Shown: positions 28,254-41,055 of the stretch, one piece after another | Numbering within the stretch: position 1 is the stretch's first letter | Layout: each line of letters starts with the position of its first letter | NCBI GenBank assembly: GCA_028583685.1 | Contig: JAMXIF010001253.1 | Span: 85,887,689 to 85,951,688 of the forward strand | Reading direction: 5' to 3' | Origin: Petaurus breviceps papuanus | Lineage: Eukaryota > Chordata > Mammalia > Diprotodontia > Petauridae | Length of the DNA: 64,000 bases | The notes under the pieces: generated by a model | Seen by the model: only the letters and a program-made list of their open reading frames with translations | Told to the model about the DNA's origin: nothing | The model's database searches: none | Program-made: the position numbers and the translations under genes

Positions 28254-28649
28254 ATGCTAGATACTGGGAATATACAAAGATAAGTGAATTTTTTAAAATG
28301 ATCAAATATTTGTTTTTTTCTCTCCCGCTGACCCTCAAAAGAAGAAAAAAAAACTTGTAAAAAAAGAGATATATGATATTTTAAAGCAACACAGTTCATG
28401 CTCTCGAAGGGGTTAAAATCTATTAATTGGGAGACATACACATAAGGACAGTACTAAGTAAAATATAGTAGGGGCAAATGAGAGTTACAACGTTGCACTA
28501 ATAAAATCTCAATGGTAGGTGTTCCTTCCAGCTAGGAATTATTGCTGTTGGATGCAGTCCTTCACATTTTGTAGAAATGTTTCAGTTGCAATGATTCTTT
28601 CAGACAAGCTTTTCAAAAATGTTTTTTATCTCTGTATCAGCATAGTAGC

Positions 28650-29980
28650 ACTGACTCAGGAGAATCCTAGAGTCCAAAGAAGCTTCATTGGTCATCAGGT
28701 CCAACTTCCATTCTTTGCTTCCTCCAACCACATTTTCTCTTCCACAGGCTAAACATTCTAAGTCACATCAATTCATTCTCATTGAAGGCATTTTCTAAGT
28801 TCACCTTGAGTAGTCTCCTGTAGAATTCCTTAAGTTTTTCCAATGTCCTTCCTAAATTATGGTGCCCAGGATGGAACCTGATGCTCCATGTGGTCCAACC
28901 AGGACTGAGTACAATAGAATTATCATCTCTCTCTTCTGATCACTGAAGAGGGATTAATGCAGGCAAAAAAAATCATGTATTTCTTTTTTAGCTATGAGGT
29001 TCTACTATTGATTCATATTAAGCTAGAAATTCACTAATATCTCTAGATTTTTATAGTCTGTTATCTAGGTATATCTTTCCATTCTGCAATTGTATAGTTA
29101 TTTTTTAACCAAATTTTTAATCCCATTAAATTTAATGTTACTGAAATGGGTTAATCAGTGGGCCTATTGGCAACTTTTGGAATCTCAGACTTTCATCCAT
29201 TATGTTAACCATCACTTTTAGCTCTATGTCATCTATAAATTTTATAATTCCTATATAATTCATTTATCCATGTAATTGATGAATGTTAAAAAGGACAAAG
29301 TCAAAGCTCTATGATGCATCACTAGAACTCTTCTTTCAGAGGTACATCAATCTCTTAATCAAGGCATTTGATTAATTTCAAATGCACTTAACTATACTGC
29401 CATCCAACCCACATTCACATGTTGTTCAAAGCTATCACAAGATGCTTGATTGTTGCTTTTATAGTTAGAATACCTGGGCTTGGAGGCCAACTCTTTTTCT
29501 TTTTTTGCTTTTTGGAGGGGGGAAGAATGAGCAATTGGGGTTAAGTTACTTGCCCAAGGTCACACGGCTAGTAAGTGTTAAGTGTCTGAGGTCAGATTTG
29601 AATTCAGGTTCTCCTGACCCCAGGGCTGGTGCTCTATTCACTGCACCACCTAGCCGCCCCTACCAACTCTTTTTCTTATTACCACTTTAACAGTAGGACA
29701 CTAGTTCCCCTCTATGGTATGGTTTCCTCATTAGTAAAATAAGAAACTTTGACTAGATGATCACTAACATCTCCTGACTTTGCCAAAGACCTTGCTAAAA
29801 TTGTGGTATGTCATCTTTATGGCTTTTCACTGATCTCTTAGTCTATTAATCTGGTTTAAAAAAAGGAAATGAAGTTAATCTATATTACAATGAACCAATG
29901 CTGGCTCATAATGATCACTATTTTCCTTTCTAAGTGCTTACAACTTCCATGCTTCAATGGATCTATAATCTTATTGATAT
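28650..29980 (-). repeat. CR1/L3 LINE, antisense, about 1.2 kb, split by a SINE
   Basis: In the reversed order of CR1/L3 it shows caggatggaacctgatgctc, tgtggtccaaccaggactga, ccaatgctggctcataatga and other parts. Around 29781-29805 the minus strand resembles the conserved reverse-transcriptase motif DFSKAFDKV at the DNA level. A short SINE interrupts it at 29502-29662. Confidence 0.75.
29502..29662 (-). repeat. Short tRNA-headed SINE, antisense, with target-site duplication
   Basis: A perfect 15-bp direct repeat, ccaactctttttctt, lies at 29487-29501 and 29663-29677. The SINE is full length with reversed head caccacctagccgcccc. Confidence 0.95.
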
Positions 29981-30109
29981 AAGTACTTCTTTCACATGTG
30001 CAAATCTCAACCTCTCTCTGCCATCCCATCCGATATTATTGCTCAGTGTTCTCCTATATGTTTTTCATTAAATATCTACCCAAAGCACTGGAGACATTCC
30101 TGTTCATTA

Positions 30110-30690
30110 TTCAGTCATTCAGTTGTGTCAGACTCTGTGACTTCATGGATTGTAGCACTCCAGGTCCTTCTAGCCTCTATTCTCTTTCAAAGTCTGTCCA
30201 GGCTCATGTTCATTGCTTTCATGACACTATCTATGTTATCCTCTGTCATACCCTTCTCCTTTTGCCTTCAGTCCCCAACGAATCCTGTCTTCTCATTATG
30301 TGACCAAAGTATTTAAGCTTCACTTTCAGTATTTGTCCTTGCAATGAGTTGTCTGAATTAATTTAAGTACTGAATGATCACCTGAATAAAATTCACCCAT
30401 TCCCATTCATTTAAGTTCATTGACACCCAAGATGATGATGCTTCACCTTTCCATTTCCCATTTGACCACATCTAGCTTACCTTGGGTTCATAGATCTCAA
30501 GGTAATTTTACATTAGACTTCCCTTTGGTCACCAGACACATCCACAGCTGAGTTTCTTTGTGGTTTTGACCCAGGCTCTGGATTCTTTCTGGATCTCCTT
30601 GTAGTTGTCCTTTGCCCTTCCCCAGGATCACGTCTGGCTCCTTTTGACTTAAGGGATTCATCTTCCAGTGTCATCTCTTTCATCATTTTA
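30110..30690 (-). repeat. RTE/BovB-like LINE fragment, antisense
   Basis: The motifs gactctgtgacttcatggat, tcctctgtcatacccttctc, tgaccaaagtatttaagctt and tcagtatttgtccttgcaat are in the same order as the recalled reversed BovB/RTE open frame. The right half (30380-30690) is more diverged and its assignment is weaker. Confidence 0.6.
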
Positions 30691-30911
30691 ATACTGTCCG
30701 TGGGATTTTCTTGGCAAACATAGTAGAGTGGTTTACCATTTCCTTCTCTAGCTCATTTCATAGATGAGGAAACTGAGGCAAACAGGGTTAAGTGACTTGC
30801 ACAGGGTCACACAGCTAGACAGTGACAGAGGTCAGATTTTAACTCAGGAAGATGAGCCTTCCTGACTCCGAGCACAGTGCTCTATTTGCTATGGTGCCAC
30901 CTAGCTCCCCT
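30690..30911 (-). repeat. Long tRNA-headed SINE, antisense, fused to RTE
   Basis: It continues directly from the RTE-like part with attttcttggcaaacatagt, agatgaggaaactgaggcaa and a reversed head gccacctagctcccc. Confidence 0.8.
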
Positions 30912-31944
30912 TGTTGGAAAATAGCCTTCAAGAATGCATTGTGATCTATTAAGTAAAATGTGGTTGGTTTGTTGCTGTTGTGCATCCTTTTAATTAAAAA
31001 GGAATAATCACAGTATATTCTGGTATTCTCTAGATTTTTTAGCACTTCAAGGCATTTCCAAACCATGCTATTCATGCTCCAGCCATCTTTCTTTTCTCCT
31101 TCCACTCAGAACTCTGGACTTCGCTCCTGGGACCCTGGATACTGATCAATGAGTTTTTTTTTTTTATCTAATTCTGCCCAGAACCAGGCCTCCACATCAT
31201 TTCCCAGCCATATCCAAACCCCACTTTCCCTTGAATACCTACCCCCCCTCTCCTTCCAACACTCCCTTTTGTGTTGTCTTTCACCATTAGAATGTCTTTG
31301 TAGGGTCTATTCTGGTAAATGTTTGATAACAGGATTTCTGGGGGAAATTGTACCAAGATACATTTTGATGTTTAATCTATATCATTAACAGTTTCTCCAT
31401 CACTTTTTTAAGACTAGACAATCAACAAACCAAAAAAAACAAGACGATTTTTAAACTTCACTGGTTTCCAAGGCATAAATGCTCTCACTGAAAATTTAAC
31501 AGTTGGCTCTTGGGAGCCAGTCCGTCTGAGCTGTCTCCAGTGCACACTTGCTGGAGATGGTCTTGTTTGTAGTGTTTTTTACCAAGTGTTTGGCCAGTGC
31601 CTTGAACACAGCAAGCTCTTAATAAGTGCTTAATGATTCAGTCATTCGATTATGTGACAGTGAAGATTTGTCTCACTATAGAAATTGTCTTTAAAAGTCT
31701 GACTCTTTACTTCCTATATTTTCATGTGTAAACATTTCTTGTAAAAACTTTATAGAAATGAGAAATTAGGCATATGGTTTGGTTGTTGCTGTTGTCTCCC
31801 TAGTCATCTTTTATTTTGGTAAAAATGCCATCTGTGGTTTTTTCCATTTGGGCACAAATTGCCCAAATGCAATCCAGCCAAGTCTCTTCCTTCTTTTTAT
31901 ATACCTTGGAAATCAACTTATCAACACTTTCAAAATTGTTTTGC

Positions 31945-32165
31945 CTTAACTCTAGTGCCATCCCTCTGTTAATTATTTCCTGTCTATCTTGTGAGTTATT
32001 CATGCATAATTATTTGCATGTTTTCTCCCTCGTTAGATTGTGAGCTCCTTGAAAGCAGCAACTGTTTCTTCTCTTGCTTTTTTGTTTTTTGGTATCTTCA
32101 GGACTTAGCATAGCACTTAGCATATACAGGAGTAGGCACTTAATAAACGCTGATTCTCTGACACT
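31945..32165 (+). repeat. L2 LINE 3' end
   Basis: It has tgttaattatttcctgtcta, gattgtgagctccttgaaag and taggcacttaataaacgctg. Confidence 0.75.
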
Positions 32166-32279
32166 GGCTTCTGTTTTCAGTTTGTCTTTAGTAAAGTCTA
32201 GCCTCTTTTCCAGACTTCATCTTTTTAAGTGCCATTTTTAATTCTTCATCAACCATCAAGTTGTTGTTCCTTCAACCAC

Positions 32280-32420
32280 CAACTATAAATCAATTAATTG
32301 ACAATAATTTATTGTTACTATTTAAGTGAGATACAAAGACAAGAATAAAATAAGCCTTGCCCCAGGGAGCCTTCATTCTATTAGGGAAAAATGTGCACAT
32401 ATATAAAGAAATATTATCTC
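32280..32420 (-). repeat. L2 LINE 3' end, antisense
   Basis: It has gagatacaaagacaagaata and gccccagggagccttcattc, the reversed L2 terminus. Confidence 0.5.
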
Positions 32421-32799
32421 CTCTCTTCTTTCTCTCTCTGTCTCCATATCTGTTTTTCCCTGTTTATCTCTCTCTCTCTAATACATTTACATGCATACAT
32501 ACATGCACAAAGTAAATATTAAGCAATTTTCTTGAGGGTGACTTGCAGCTTGAGAGGCTGGGATCAGGAAAAGACTGTCTGACAAGGAAGGATCCTAAAC
32601 GTCAGAAGTGAGAAGGGAGTGGATCCCATACATGGCAAATAGATAGTCAATGCAAAGGCAGAAATGAGAGATGCAATGTTGTCTAGAAGGAACAACCTAT
32701 TAGCCCCTTTGGTCGGAATACAGAGTACAGGAAATAGAGTAAAATTTAATATACCTCAAAAAGTATATTGGAGACATATTGTAAAAGGCAGTAGATGCC

Positions 32800-33180
32800 A
32801 AACAGAAGAAAATATGCTGCATTTGGAGTCAGAAACCATGGATTCAAATCCTAATTATTCTGTTAACTACATATGTTTCCTTGGACAAATCACCTCACCT
32901 CTCTGAGACTCAGTTTCCTCTATTTTTTAATATATTTTTAATATATTTTCCTATATATATAATTTATATATTTTCCTATAAAATGGAGTTGGATCAGATG
33001 GTCTCTAAAGTATCTTTGAATAATATTAATAGCAAGCATTTATATAGAACTTTGCAAAATGCTTTATAAATACTATCTCATTTAATTGTCACATAGCTGT
33101 TTTACAGGGTCACGTGAATAGTCTGAGGGTGGATTTAACTTTTCACATTTCAAGGTCAGCTCTCTTCCCATTCTGCTATC
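32800..33180. repeat. Two adjacent old MIR-type SINEs
   Basis: Positions 32800-33010 read as a sense MIR (gcatttggagtcagaaacca, ctctctgagactcagtttcc) with an internal TATATT expansion. Positions 33020-33180 (agcatttatatagaactttg, aatgctttataaatactatc) are a second, different element. Confidence 0.55.
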
Positions 33181-33184
33181 TTGC

Positions 33185-33420
33185 TGCCTTTTAGCATTAA
33201 ATCGAGGATATTATGAGCAATAGGAAAATACTGGAACTTTGTGAGCAAGGGACTGACGTGGTCAGTGCTGTGTTTTAGGAATATCATTTTGGCAGCTACA
33301 CTGAGGATGGATGGGAGATAAGATACTTGAATCTGGGAGACCAATTGGGAAACAAGCACTGAGGAATAGATTCCAAATATCATGGCTCCATTATCAGCAA
33401 TATGGCAGTAGATCACCATA
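33185..33420 (-). repeat. L2 LINE fragment, antisense
   Basis: It has gggactgacgtggtcagtgc, ttttggcagctacactgagg and gggagaccaattgggaaac in reversed L2 order. Confidence 0.65.
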
Positions 33421-33584
33421 GAAATCAAGACAAATTTGTCCCATTATACATTTATTTGTTGTTTTCCCTCCAGTTTCTTCAATAAATGTTCCTGGTATTA
33501 TATGGCTTAGTTGAGTCTCATTCTAAGGTTTTTCTAGGTTCATTTCCCCTTGTACTGAATTTTGCTGTTTTATGAGGCAATGCT

Positions 33585-33836
33585 GGGCCAGTGAGGTGCC
33601 ATGGTGAATAGTGTCAGGTCGGGAATCAGAAAGACCTGAGTTTAAATCCAGCCTTAGATACTTACTAGCTGTGAGACCCTGTGCAAGTCACTTAACCCTG
33701 TTTGCCTCAGTTTCCTCCTCTGTAAAATGACCTGGAGAAGAAAATGGCAATCCACTCCAGTATCTTTGCCAAGAAAACCCAAATAGGGTCACAAAGAGTC
33801 CAATGTGACCAAAAATGACTAAACAATAATAACAAC
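33585..33836 (+). repeat. Long tRNA-headed SINE
   Basis: It has aagtcacttaaccctgtttg, aaatgacctggagaagaaaa and ccactccagtatctttgcca. Near-identical flanks tgaggcaatgct (33573-33584) and tgagacaatgct (33837-33848) are a probable target-site duplication. Confidence 0.9.
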
Positions 33837-33909
33837 TGAGACAATGCTATTTCTAATCTTCAGTTTTTCTCCTCTGTAATATTTCCTCACAAAATTCTCC
33901 TTTAACAAT

Positions 33910-34259
33910 TCATTATAGAATAGGCAGGTTTTGCAAGAAGAAACACAAGCTATCAGTATTCATTGAAAAGTTCCAAATCATTAACAATTAGGTAAATGCA
34001 AATGAAAGCAACTCTGAGATTCCCCTTTATACACATCAATTTGGCAACTTTGACAAGAAAGGAAAATTAAAAATACTGGTGGAGCTATTGGAAATCAGGC
34101 ACATTAATACACTGTTGATTAGCTATATACTAGGCCAGCCATTCTGAAAAGTAATTTGGAACTATGTTACCAAACTATGCACGTACCCATTGATTCAAAT
34201 ATAATACTAGTATATTAATAGCCCACAGATTTTTGATTTTTTTAAAAAGAGGAAAATGA

Positions 34260-34306
<47 letters not shown>

Positions 34307-34710
34307 GTCTATCTACCTATCTATCATCTGTCTATTGCCATCACTTGGTGAATAGCTGAACAAAATATAGTGTATGAATGTAATGGAATAATATTCTACT
34401 ATAATACAAATGAAAAGAATGATTTCAGAGAAACCTGGGAAGGCTTGTATGAACTGATGCAAAGTGAAGTGAGCAAAACCAGGAAAACAATCTATCCTAT
34501 AACAACATCGTAAAAATGAAAAACTTTGAACAACTTAAGAATTGATTGATGCAATCACTACAATGAGAGGACTCATTACGGAATATCCTAACCACCTCCT
34601 GATATAAAGATGATAGACTAAGGGTAATTTGAGACATACGAGAGAAAGAAAAACCAAACCTTTGTTACAAATATGTGTAATCAATCAAAAACATTTCTGC
34701 ATTGTTCTTG
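33910..34710 (+). repeat. L1 LINE 3' part
   Basis: It contains aaatgcaaatgaaagcaact, gaatgtaatggaataatatt, gaactgatgcaaagtgaagt and aaccaggaaaacaatctatc, in marsupial L1 3' order. It is diverged and interrupted by a TC microsatellite. Confidence 0.75.
34262..34303. repeat. (TC)n microsatellite
   Basis: There are 42 bases of pure TC inside the L1 fragment, followed by short tatc units. Confidence 0.97.
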
Positions 34711-34937
34711 TCCAAAAAATGCTAGCATTTATATAGTGTTTTAAAGTTTGCAAATTACTTTAAATGTTAGGATATTTGTTATAAAGATTTGTTTTTTCTT
34801 TCTTTTTTATGTGGTAGGGGTTGTAGAGAAGTAGGAGGGTGGAAAAATGGATTTTTGTTAATTGAAAAAGAAAAAAATCATTCTAGCACATCTGCAGAGA
34901 TCAATACCTATATTACACAGACTAGTTTTCAGAATCC

Positions 34938-35185
34938 TAGTTGTTTTTTCAGTCATGTTTGGCTCTTTGTGACCCCATTTGGGGTTTTCTTGTCAGAGAT
35001 ACTGGAGTGGTTTGCCATTTCCTTCTCTAGTTCCTTTTACAAAGGAGGAAGCTGAGGTAAACAGGGTTAAGTGACTTGCCCAGGGTCATACAGCTAGTAA
35101 TTGTCTAAGGCCAGATTTGAACTCATGAAGAGGAGTCTTTCTGACTCCAGACCTGCCACTCTATCCACTCTGTGCCACTACCTTT
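34938..35185 (-). repeat. Long tRNA-headed SINE, antisense
   Basis: It has ccatttggggttttcttgtc, agatactggagtggtttgcc and aagtgacttgcccagggtca, with a degraded reversed head ctctgtgccactacc. Confidence 0.88.
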
Positions 35186-35581
35186 TCCCTTTTTATAACT
35201 GGAATATTTTTTCACCTCTATTTTTCTGGTACTTTCCCTGCCTTCCTTTCTTTTTTGCCCATTATTCTTCCAAGATGGCAGCTATTCAGTAAGCCCTTTT
35301 GAACTTATTCATAGACTCTAAGTACCCTATTAACTTTAACTCTATGACCCTGTGACTCATAGATCATCAGGGAAAGAAAGAACTTAGCAAGGCTCTCAAT
35401 TAAAAAATGAGAAAACAGACCCAAAGCTGTTTATCAATTACCATATAGCAGTACCAGGGCTAGAACCCAAGTCTTCTGACTTCACCACAGGAATAAAAAT
35501 ATTCTCTCTTTCTTGGCAGTCACCTTTATCACTGGAAGCTTTCCCATGTTCTTTCTAACTTATAGTCACATCAAGAGACAT

Positions 35582-35628
<47 letters not shown>

Positions 35629-35638
35629 NNNNNNNNNN

Positions 35639-35685
<47 letters not shown>

Positions 35686-35746
35686 CCTATCATCTATGTA
35701 TCTATGTATCTATCTATGTATCTATCTATGTATCTATGTATCTATG

Positions 35747-35810
<64 letters not shown>
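35582..35810. repeat. (TATC)n compound microsatellite with assembly gap
   Basis: TATC arrays flank a TATC/TATG mixed centre at about 35695-35755. Ten N lie at 35629-35638. The open frame across it only encodes repeated YLSI. Confidence 0.98.
35629..35638. other. Run of ten N (assembly gap)
   Basis: The gap lies inside the TATC array, so the array length here is not known. Confidence 0.99.
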
Positions 35811-36374
35811 ACGTAAGCAAAGACTGCACAATGCTGAAGAAGACTCAGAGAAATGACTTTTGAATAACTTCTCTAAAGAAACTAAGTGGTGACATGACCA
35901 ATAGAGTTATGCCTCTGGGCTCTGAATTTAGAGGGTGCTAACAGAATTTGCAACCATATAGCTTAGCACCTAGGTATCAAGAACAGTTAATTAAAATGAG
36001 ATCCTACTGTATTGTGGCCTGGGGTGAACACCCTTCCTCACTCTCCCCTGCTCAATTCCTCCAAACCTGCTTTGCATTGCTGCACCTGGGCATAGTTTTG
36101 TGGCCTTTGTCCCATATAAAGAAATTCCTAGTTAACCCTCTGATGGTTCAGTAGGAGGCCTTCTTTTGTCTGGCCTGAATCTGTGACTCAACACAGCTCT
36201 TTGTTGTGGACATTTTTCATTTTTACCATAAGCCCAATCTTTGAGCATGACCAGTGTAGTCATTTCTAAGACCTTGTATACAAAATTATTACTGTTGCTG
36301 TACAACTTCCAATTAAATTATCTAGAAAACATCTCACACAATGGCTGAAGTACTCTTACCTTTGATGCCTTAAC

Positions 36375-36595
36375 CAGATTTTTTTTTTTTGCTTTCTTTT
36401 GTGTAATGGACCCTTTGACAATCTAGAAAAAGCTATATGCCCTAATCAGAAGGATGTTTTAAAATGCATAAAATAAAATACATAGGACTACAAAGGAAAC
36501 CAATTATATTAAAATATATGTGAGATTATAAACAATTATTAAAATGTTGGGGAAAAGGTAGTTCGTGGACCCTAGGTTAAGAACTCTTGCCCCAT
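36375..36595. repeat. Unclassified interspersed repeat, copy 2
   Basis: It has aaaatgcataaaataaaata, acaaaggaaaccaattatat and ggttaagaactcttgcc. It is related to 2335-2615. No terminal repeats were seen. Confidence 0.5.
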
Positions 36596-36664
36596 GGGCT
36601 ACTGACTTACTCTCTAGGATGGATTTATTGCCATGATTATTAGTTTGGAGCATTATGGTTACTG

Positions 36665-36895
36665 GGGGCAGCTAGGTTAGCACACTGGGCTGGCAATCAG
36701 GAAGACTCATCTTTGTGAGTTCAAATCCAGCCTCAGACAATTACTAGCTGTGTGACCCTGGGCAAGTCACTTAACCATGTTTGCTTCAGTTTCCTCATTT
36801 GTAAAAGGAGCTGGAGAAGGAAATGGAAAACCATTCTAGTATCTCTGCTAAGAAAACCACAGTTGGGTTCACCAGTTGTCCAGCAGTAAACATCA
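36665..36895 (+). repeat. Long tRNA-headed SINE with target-site duplication
   Basis: The flanks cattatggttactg (36651-36664) and cattgtggttactg (36896-36909) differ by one base. The body is a standard sense copy (tgaccctgggcaagtcactt, ggagctggagaaggaaatgg). Confidence 0.92.
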
Positions 36896-36909
36896 ACATT
36901 GTGGTTACT

Positions 36910-37875
36910 GATAGGTAAACAAGAGTTAAATGGATACCATTTAGGTCAGGCTTTAACTCTGACTTTGTTATCAATATGCCTATCTACAAGTGTTCTTAGT
37001 AACATGCATGCTTACCTATCTCTCCAGTGCCTATCTTGTAGATTGCTGAGAATACTTGTGAAAACAATATTAAATTGTTCACATAGGAAAGTACTTCTCT
37101 GGATAACGAGGTTTTTTCTAGTACTTATCTTTTCTCTGATCCTTTCCCTTTTTTTCACATTCCAGGTTCAAGAACCCATCCATAAGAAACCCATCCATAA
37201 ATAGCCTTCCTTTGTTTGTATGGGAACTACTGGATTTCCTAATTGAAACATGGAAACAAACAAAATTTTAAGAAACTTCACAGTCCTCTGAACTAGACCT
37301 TTATTTAAAGTGTCCTTTAAATAGGACGTCAGAATGAATATAAAATGAACAGATAATTTGCTATCTTGTGGGTTGTCTAAAATATCATGGAAAGACTAGG
37401 TAACATTCAGCTGATATTTCTAGGAAAAAAACCCAAGAAAGGTTAAATTAAGGATGAATATTAAAGAGGTTAATTTTGGCACAAAAATTTGATATAATAT
37501 TTTATAGCACATAGGAGACAAAATTAGGATGTATTCTCAAAGTACACTTAAAAGGGGAAACAATTTCTTTACAGAGCTCAGAGAAACTCATCTGACAAGA
37601 CTGATCTTGTCCTTTGAGTTGCCTGCAAATAGCAGGGTGGTGGTCAGAATCACAACATGGGAAGATTTAAAAATAGAAAATGATAGTGTATATAAGAATA
37701 TCTAATTAATTAATTTTCCCTGATCTACTATGCTCTTAGAATGAAACAAAATTGTAGTTAAAATAATACATAAATATGTATATATACACACATAATATGT
37801 ACATATATTTAAAAATAACTCAAAGACAATTTATTGTGGAGTATTTTATAACTAAGTACTAAGTACTAAACAAAG
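36910..37875. other. Upstream region of ITGB6, nothing recognised
   Basis: AT-rich single-copy-looking sequence. No exon, RNA gene or repeat could be assigned. Confidence 0.4.
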
Positions 37876-37879
37876 TAAG

Positions 37880-38110
37880 GAGAGGTAGTAAGGAGCATTG
37901 AATAGTGAACTGGCCTCTCATTCAGAAAAGGACAAGTCCCTCCTGTGATACAGACCAGCTACACGACACTGAGAAAGGCACTAAACTGTTCATTGTCCCA
38001 GGCATCTCTCTAACACTATAATTTGCAGAACAGTTGTTGATCTGCATTGGCAGAAGGAGTTTCCTCACAGGGAGTCCTATATATCACTGAAATCACAGGT
38101 TTAGACAAAA
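37880..38110 (+). repeat. CORE-SINE (MAR1/THER1-like)
   Basis: It has acgacactgagaaaggcact, aggcatctctctaacactat, gcattggcagaaggagtttc and tcactgaaatcacaggttta. It is related to 22090-22300. Confidence 0.6.
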
Positions 38111-38734
38111 AAAAAGTAATGTAATAGTAACATCCCTTTCAATTCAAATAATCATTTCATGGCACACTTCAAATTTGAATTTTTGGAGGGTGGAAAATAA
38201 AAGTTTCCCCTCCACTTCAATTTCCTCTTATTTGCTAGTGTAGGAAGTATAGCAGGAAAGTGGTTAAGATACATAATTAAGAAGGCAAAATAAGTGGCCT
38301 TGTAAATAGATTAACGCTCAGAATTCTCAATCTAATGATCAAATCCCATATGGCTTATAGCTTTACATTGTGAATATTCTTTACTGCTATTTGTTAAGTT
38401 TACTACAAGATGAAGCCAATTCTTTGCATAAATAGTTCTGTTAAAAGTCAGAGGTCAAAACAGTATAATGAATTAACTGGCATCCTGCCCATGGGCACAT
38501 TGTTCACAACTGACCTTTCCTTCAAATGAAGTCTTCCAAGTTTCGTATACCAAATACTGCCTGGCAATGAAAAAAGCAGTATGTCTTAAATTTCATTATA
38601 ATTAGTAAATTGCATACATTTGGTATTTCTACATTCTTTCAATATTTTCACTTAAAATTCTAGGCTAACAGTAGAATCCTACTTGAGCTAATAAGTGGTT
38701 ATCTTACAAAAAAAAACTACAAAAAAGCTCAATA

Positions 38735-39130
38735 ATGAAAAAATGGCTACTGTGTAAGAAAAAGAATAATTGTAGAGTTGCCCCAAGAATTCACAAGGAA
38801 CAAAATCCAAGAAAAGAGCTAATAATAAAATCCATACCCTCAGATATCTATACACAAATGTACAAAGTGTGGATGACAAGCAAGGTGAACTACAGGTGCA
38901 AAAGCCAGGAGGCAAATTCAACCTCAGATATGTTATTACTGAGACTTGGGGGTGGGGCTAACTTATGACTGAAACATGGCTCCGGACGGGTATATCATAT
39001 TTTAAATGAACAGAAATGGAGTGCAGAATTGCAATGTATAGTCAAAAGAAATACTCATGAAGAAATCTAGAAACCAAAGTGGGTAAATAAGGTGAAAAGC
39101 ACTTCATTGAGGACTAATAGAGGGAAGATA
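38735..39130 (+). repeat. CR1/L3 LINE, sense, endonuclease region
   Basis: It has atctatacacaaatgtacaa and attactgagacttgggggtg, as in the start of the CR1 endonuclease frame where an ITET-like motif is followed by W residues. It is strongly diverged. Confidence 0.45.
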
Positions 39131-39329
39131 CAAGCAACCTGGTTGTTGAAAACACAGACCACCTTTATAGAAGGAGGATGAGGAATTTGGAAACATCATG
39201 AGGAACCTAGCACATAGGCATAACAAGGTAATGAGGGATTAACTTTCTAGCCATCTATTATTTTACTCTATAAAAAGCTAATAAATTATTGGTTTGCCTT
39301 AATGATAATTTCTTTCTTCTTATGCTTCT

Positions 39330-39725
39330 CTGAATGAATCATATTTGTCACCATGGTGAAATAAAATACTATTATATTCACATGCCACAATTTGTTCAAC
39401 CATTCTCCCAATCAAGAGTCACCCATTTTGTTTTACATCTTTTTTTTGGCGGGGGGAGCTGTACTACAAAAAGTGCTGCTAAGGAGATGTTGGTGTACTT
39501 GGGATTATTCTATCTTTGACCTCCCTAGTGATCCCACTACTGGGCATGTAGTGACCTTGGGAAATCAAAGTTTTTAGTATAAACAGCTTAGCGACTTGTG
39601 ACAAACAAATATTATGATTTTCTTCCTACAGCCCCTCCAAGACTATTTCCATCATGTCATCCTTGCCAATGTACTAGATGAAACCTAAGAATTGTTTTAA
39701 TTTGCATTATAATTTGTATTTCAAA
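39330..39725 (-). repeat. L1 LINE fragment, antisense
   Basis: It has aaaaagtgctgctaaggaga, atctttgacctccctagtga, cccactactgggcatgtagt and gttttaatttgcattataat, the reversed end of L1 ORF2. Confidence 0.7.
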
Positions 39726-40429
39726 AATCATAAAGAGAAGGGTAAAGAAAAATCAGGTAATAAAGGATGAAAACAAAAGTTTGACATGGTCTTGTATCAG
39801 GAGTACTAAGACTGATAATGAGTTGAATTGAGACTGTCAGTGAATGCTTAGGACAATAACAAAAAAGCCTTTGAAAAAAGATAAATTGGGAGAAAGAGGA
39901 GGGTTAAAGAAATGAAACTGCTGTTTAAAGTAGATGGGACAATGGTAATAGATTATTGTGTGAGGGAGAAGTATTCACCTCTTCTTTTATTTCTATTTTC
40001 TCTGTCAAGGAGAAAGATCATTGGATTGAGAAGAAAAGAACAAAAATGGTTAATAGGAGTAGAAACTCAGGGCAGTGAAATAAGAGAACACATCACGAGT
40101 CCTAGATAAACTGCTGTACAGAAAAAAGAAAATAAGTAGATGTGATTGTAAAATCACTTTCAATGACCTTTAAAGGATCAGAGCAAAGAGAAGAGGTGCT
40201 GAAAGACAGGAGAAGGTCAAATGTTCTAATTTTCAAAACAGGGAAGGGATTAGTATCTGAAACTATATGTAGATCAGATGACTTCTAATTATAATGAAAT
40301 TCTAGAACTATTGCTATTAAAAGAATGTTTGTGGACATCTAGAAAGGGAAGCAATTATTGTAAGAGTTGGCCTAGCTTTATCAAAAGTAACTAATGCAGC
40401 GGACCATGTCAACATGATAAAAAAAAAGA

Positions 40430-41055
40430 TGACATTACTTAATTTATGGATTTAATGTTATGTCGGCCAAACTCTAAAGGTTCATTTTGTAGAGCAGGAT
40501 AAAATAATAATAGAATTCATTTTGAGAAACAAAACACCTAGAATCTCAAGGGAAATTACAGTAAAACCAAAGGAATGAAAGAAGAATGGCATTATTAGAT
40601 CTCAAAGTATATCATAAAACAATAGTCATCAACACTATTTGATATTATTCAGAAAATTTTCAAGGAGATCAGTGGAATAGGCCAGACAAGCAAGACCCAG
40701 AGTCAACTGACTACAGTGGTCTTGAGATTCAGTGGCTCACTATTTCCTCTAAGACCAAATAGGAAACCCTTTGTCTTCCATTATAGTACTACATGATTCC
40801 CCAACCGATAAATAGCCAAAAGATATGAACAGGCCATTTTCAGTTGAAGAAATTAAAACTGTATATAGTCATATAAAAATGCTCTAAATAGCTATCAATT
40901 AGAAAAATGCAAATTAAAACAACTCTGAGGTACCACCTCACACCTTGGCTAATATGACAGAAAAGGAAAATGATAAATGATAAATCTTCTCTAATGTGGG
41001 AAAAAATTGGAACACTGATGCATTGTTGGTGGAGCTGTGAACTGATCCAACCATT
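40430..41055 (+). repeat. L1 LINE ORF2 3' part, left half
   Basis: It has aaaataataatagaattcat, atcaagggaaattaca-like parts, aggagatcagtggaatagg, aagatatgaacaggccattt and ggtaccacctcacaccttgg. It is split from 41839-42470 by an insertion with a 13-bp target-site duplication. Confidence 0.8.

Noticed and set aside
35513-35863. 116-codon open frame encoding repeated YLSI
   Set aside because: It is only the translation of a TATC microsatellite and crosses an assembly gap.
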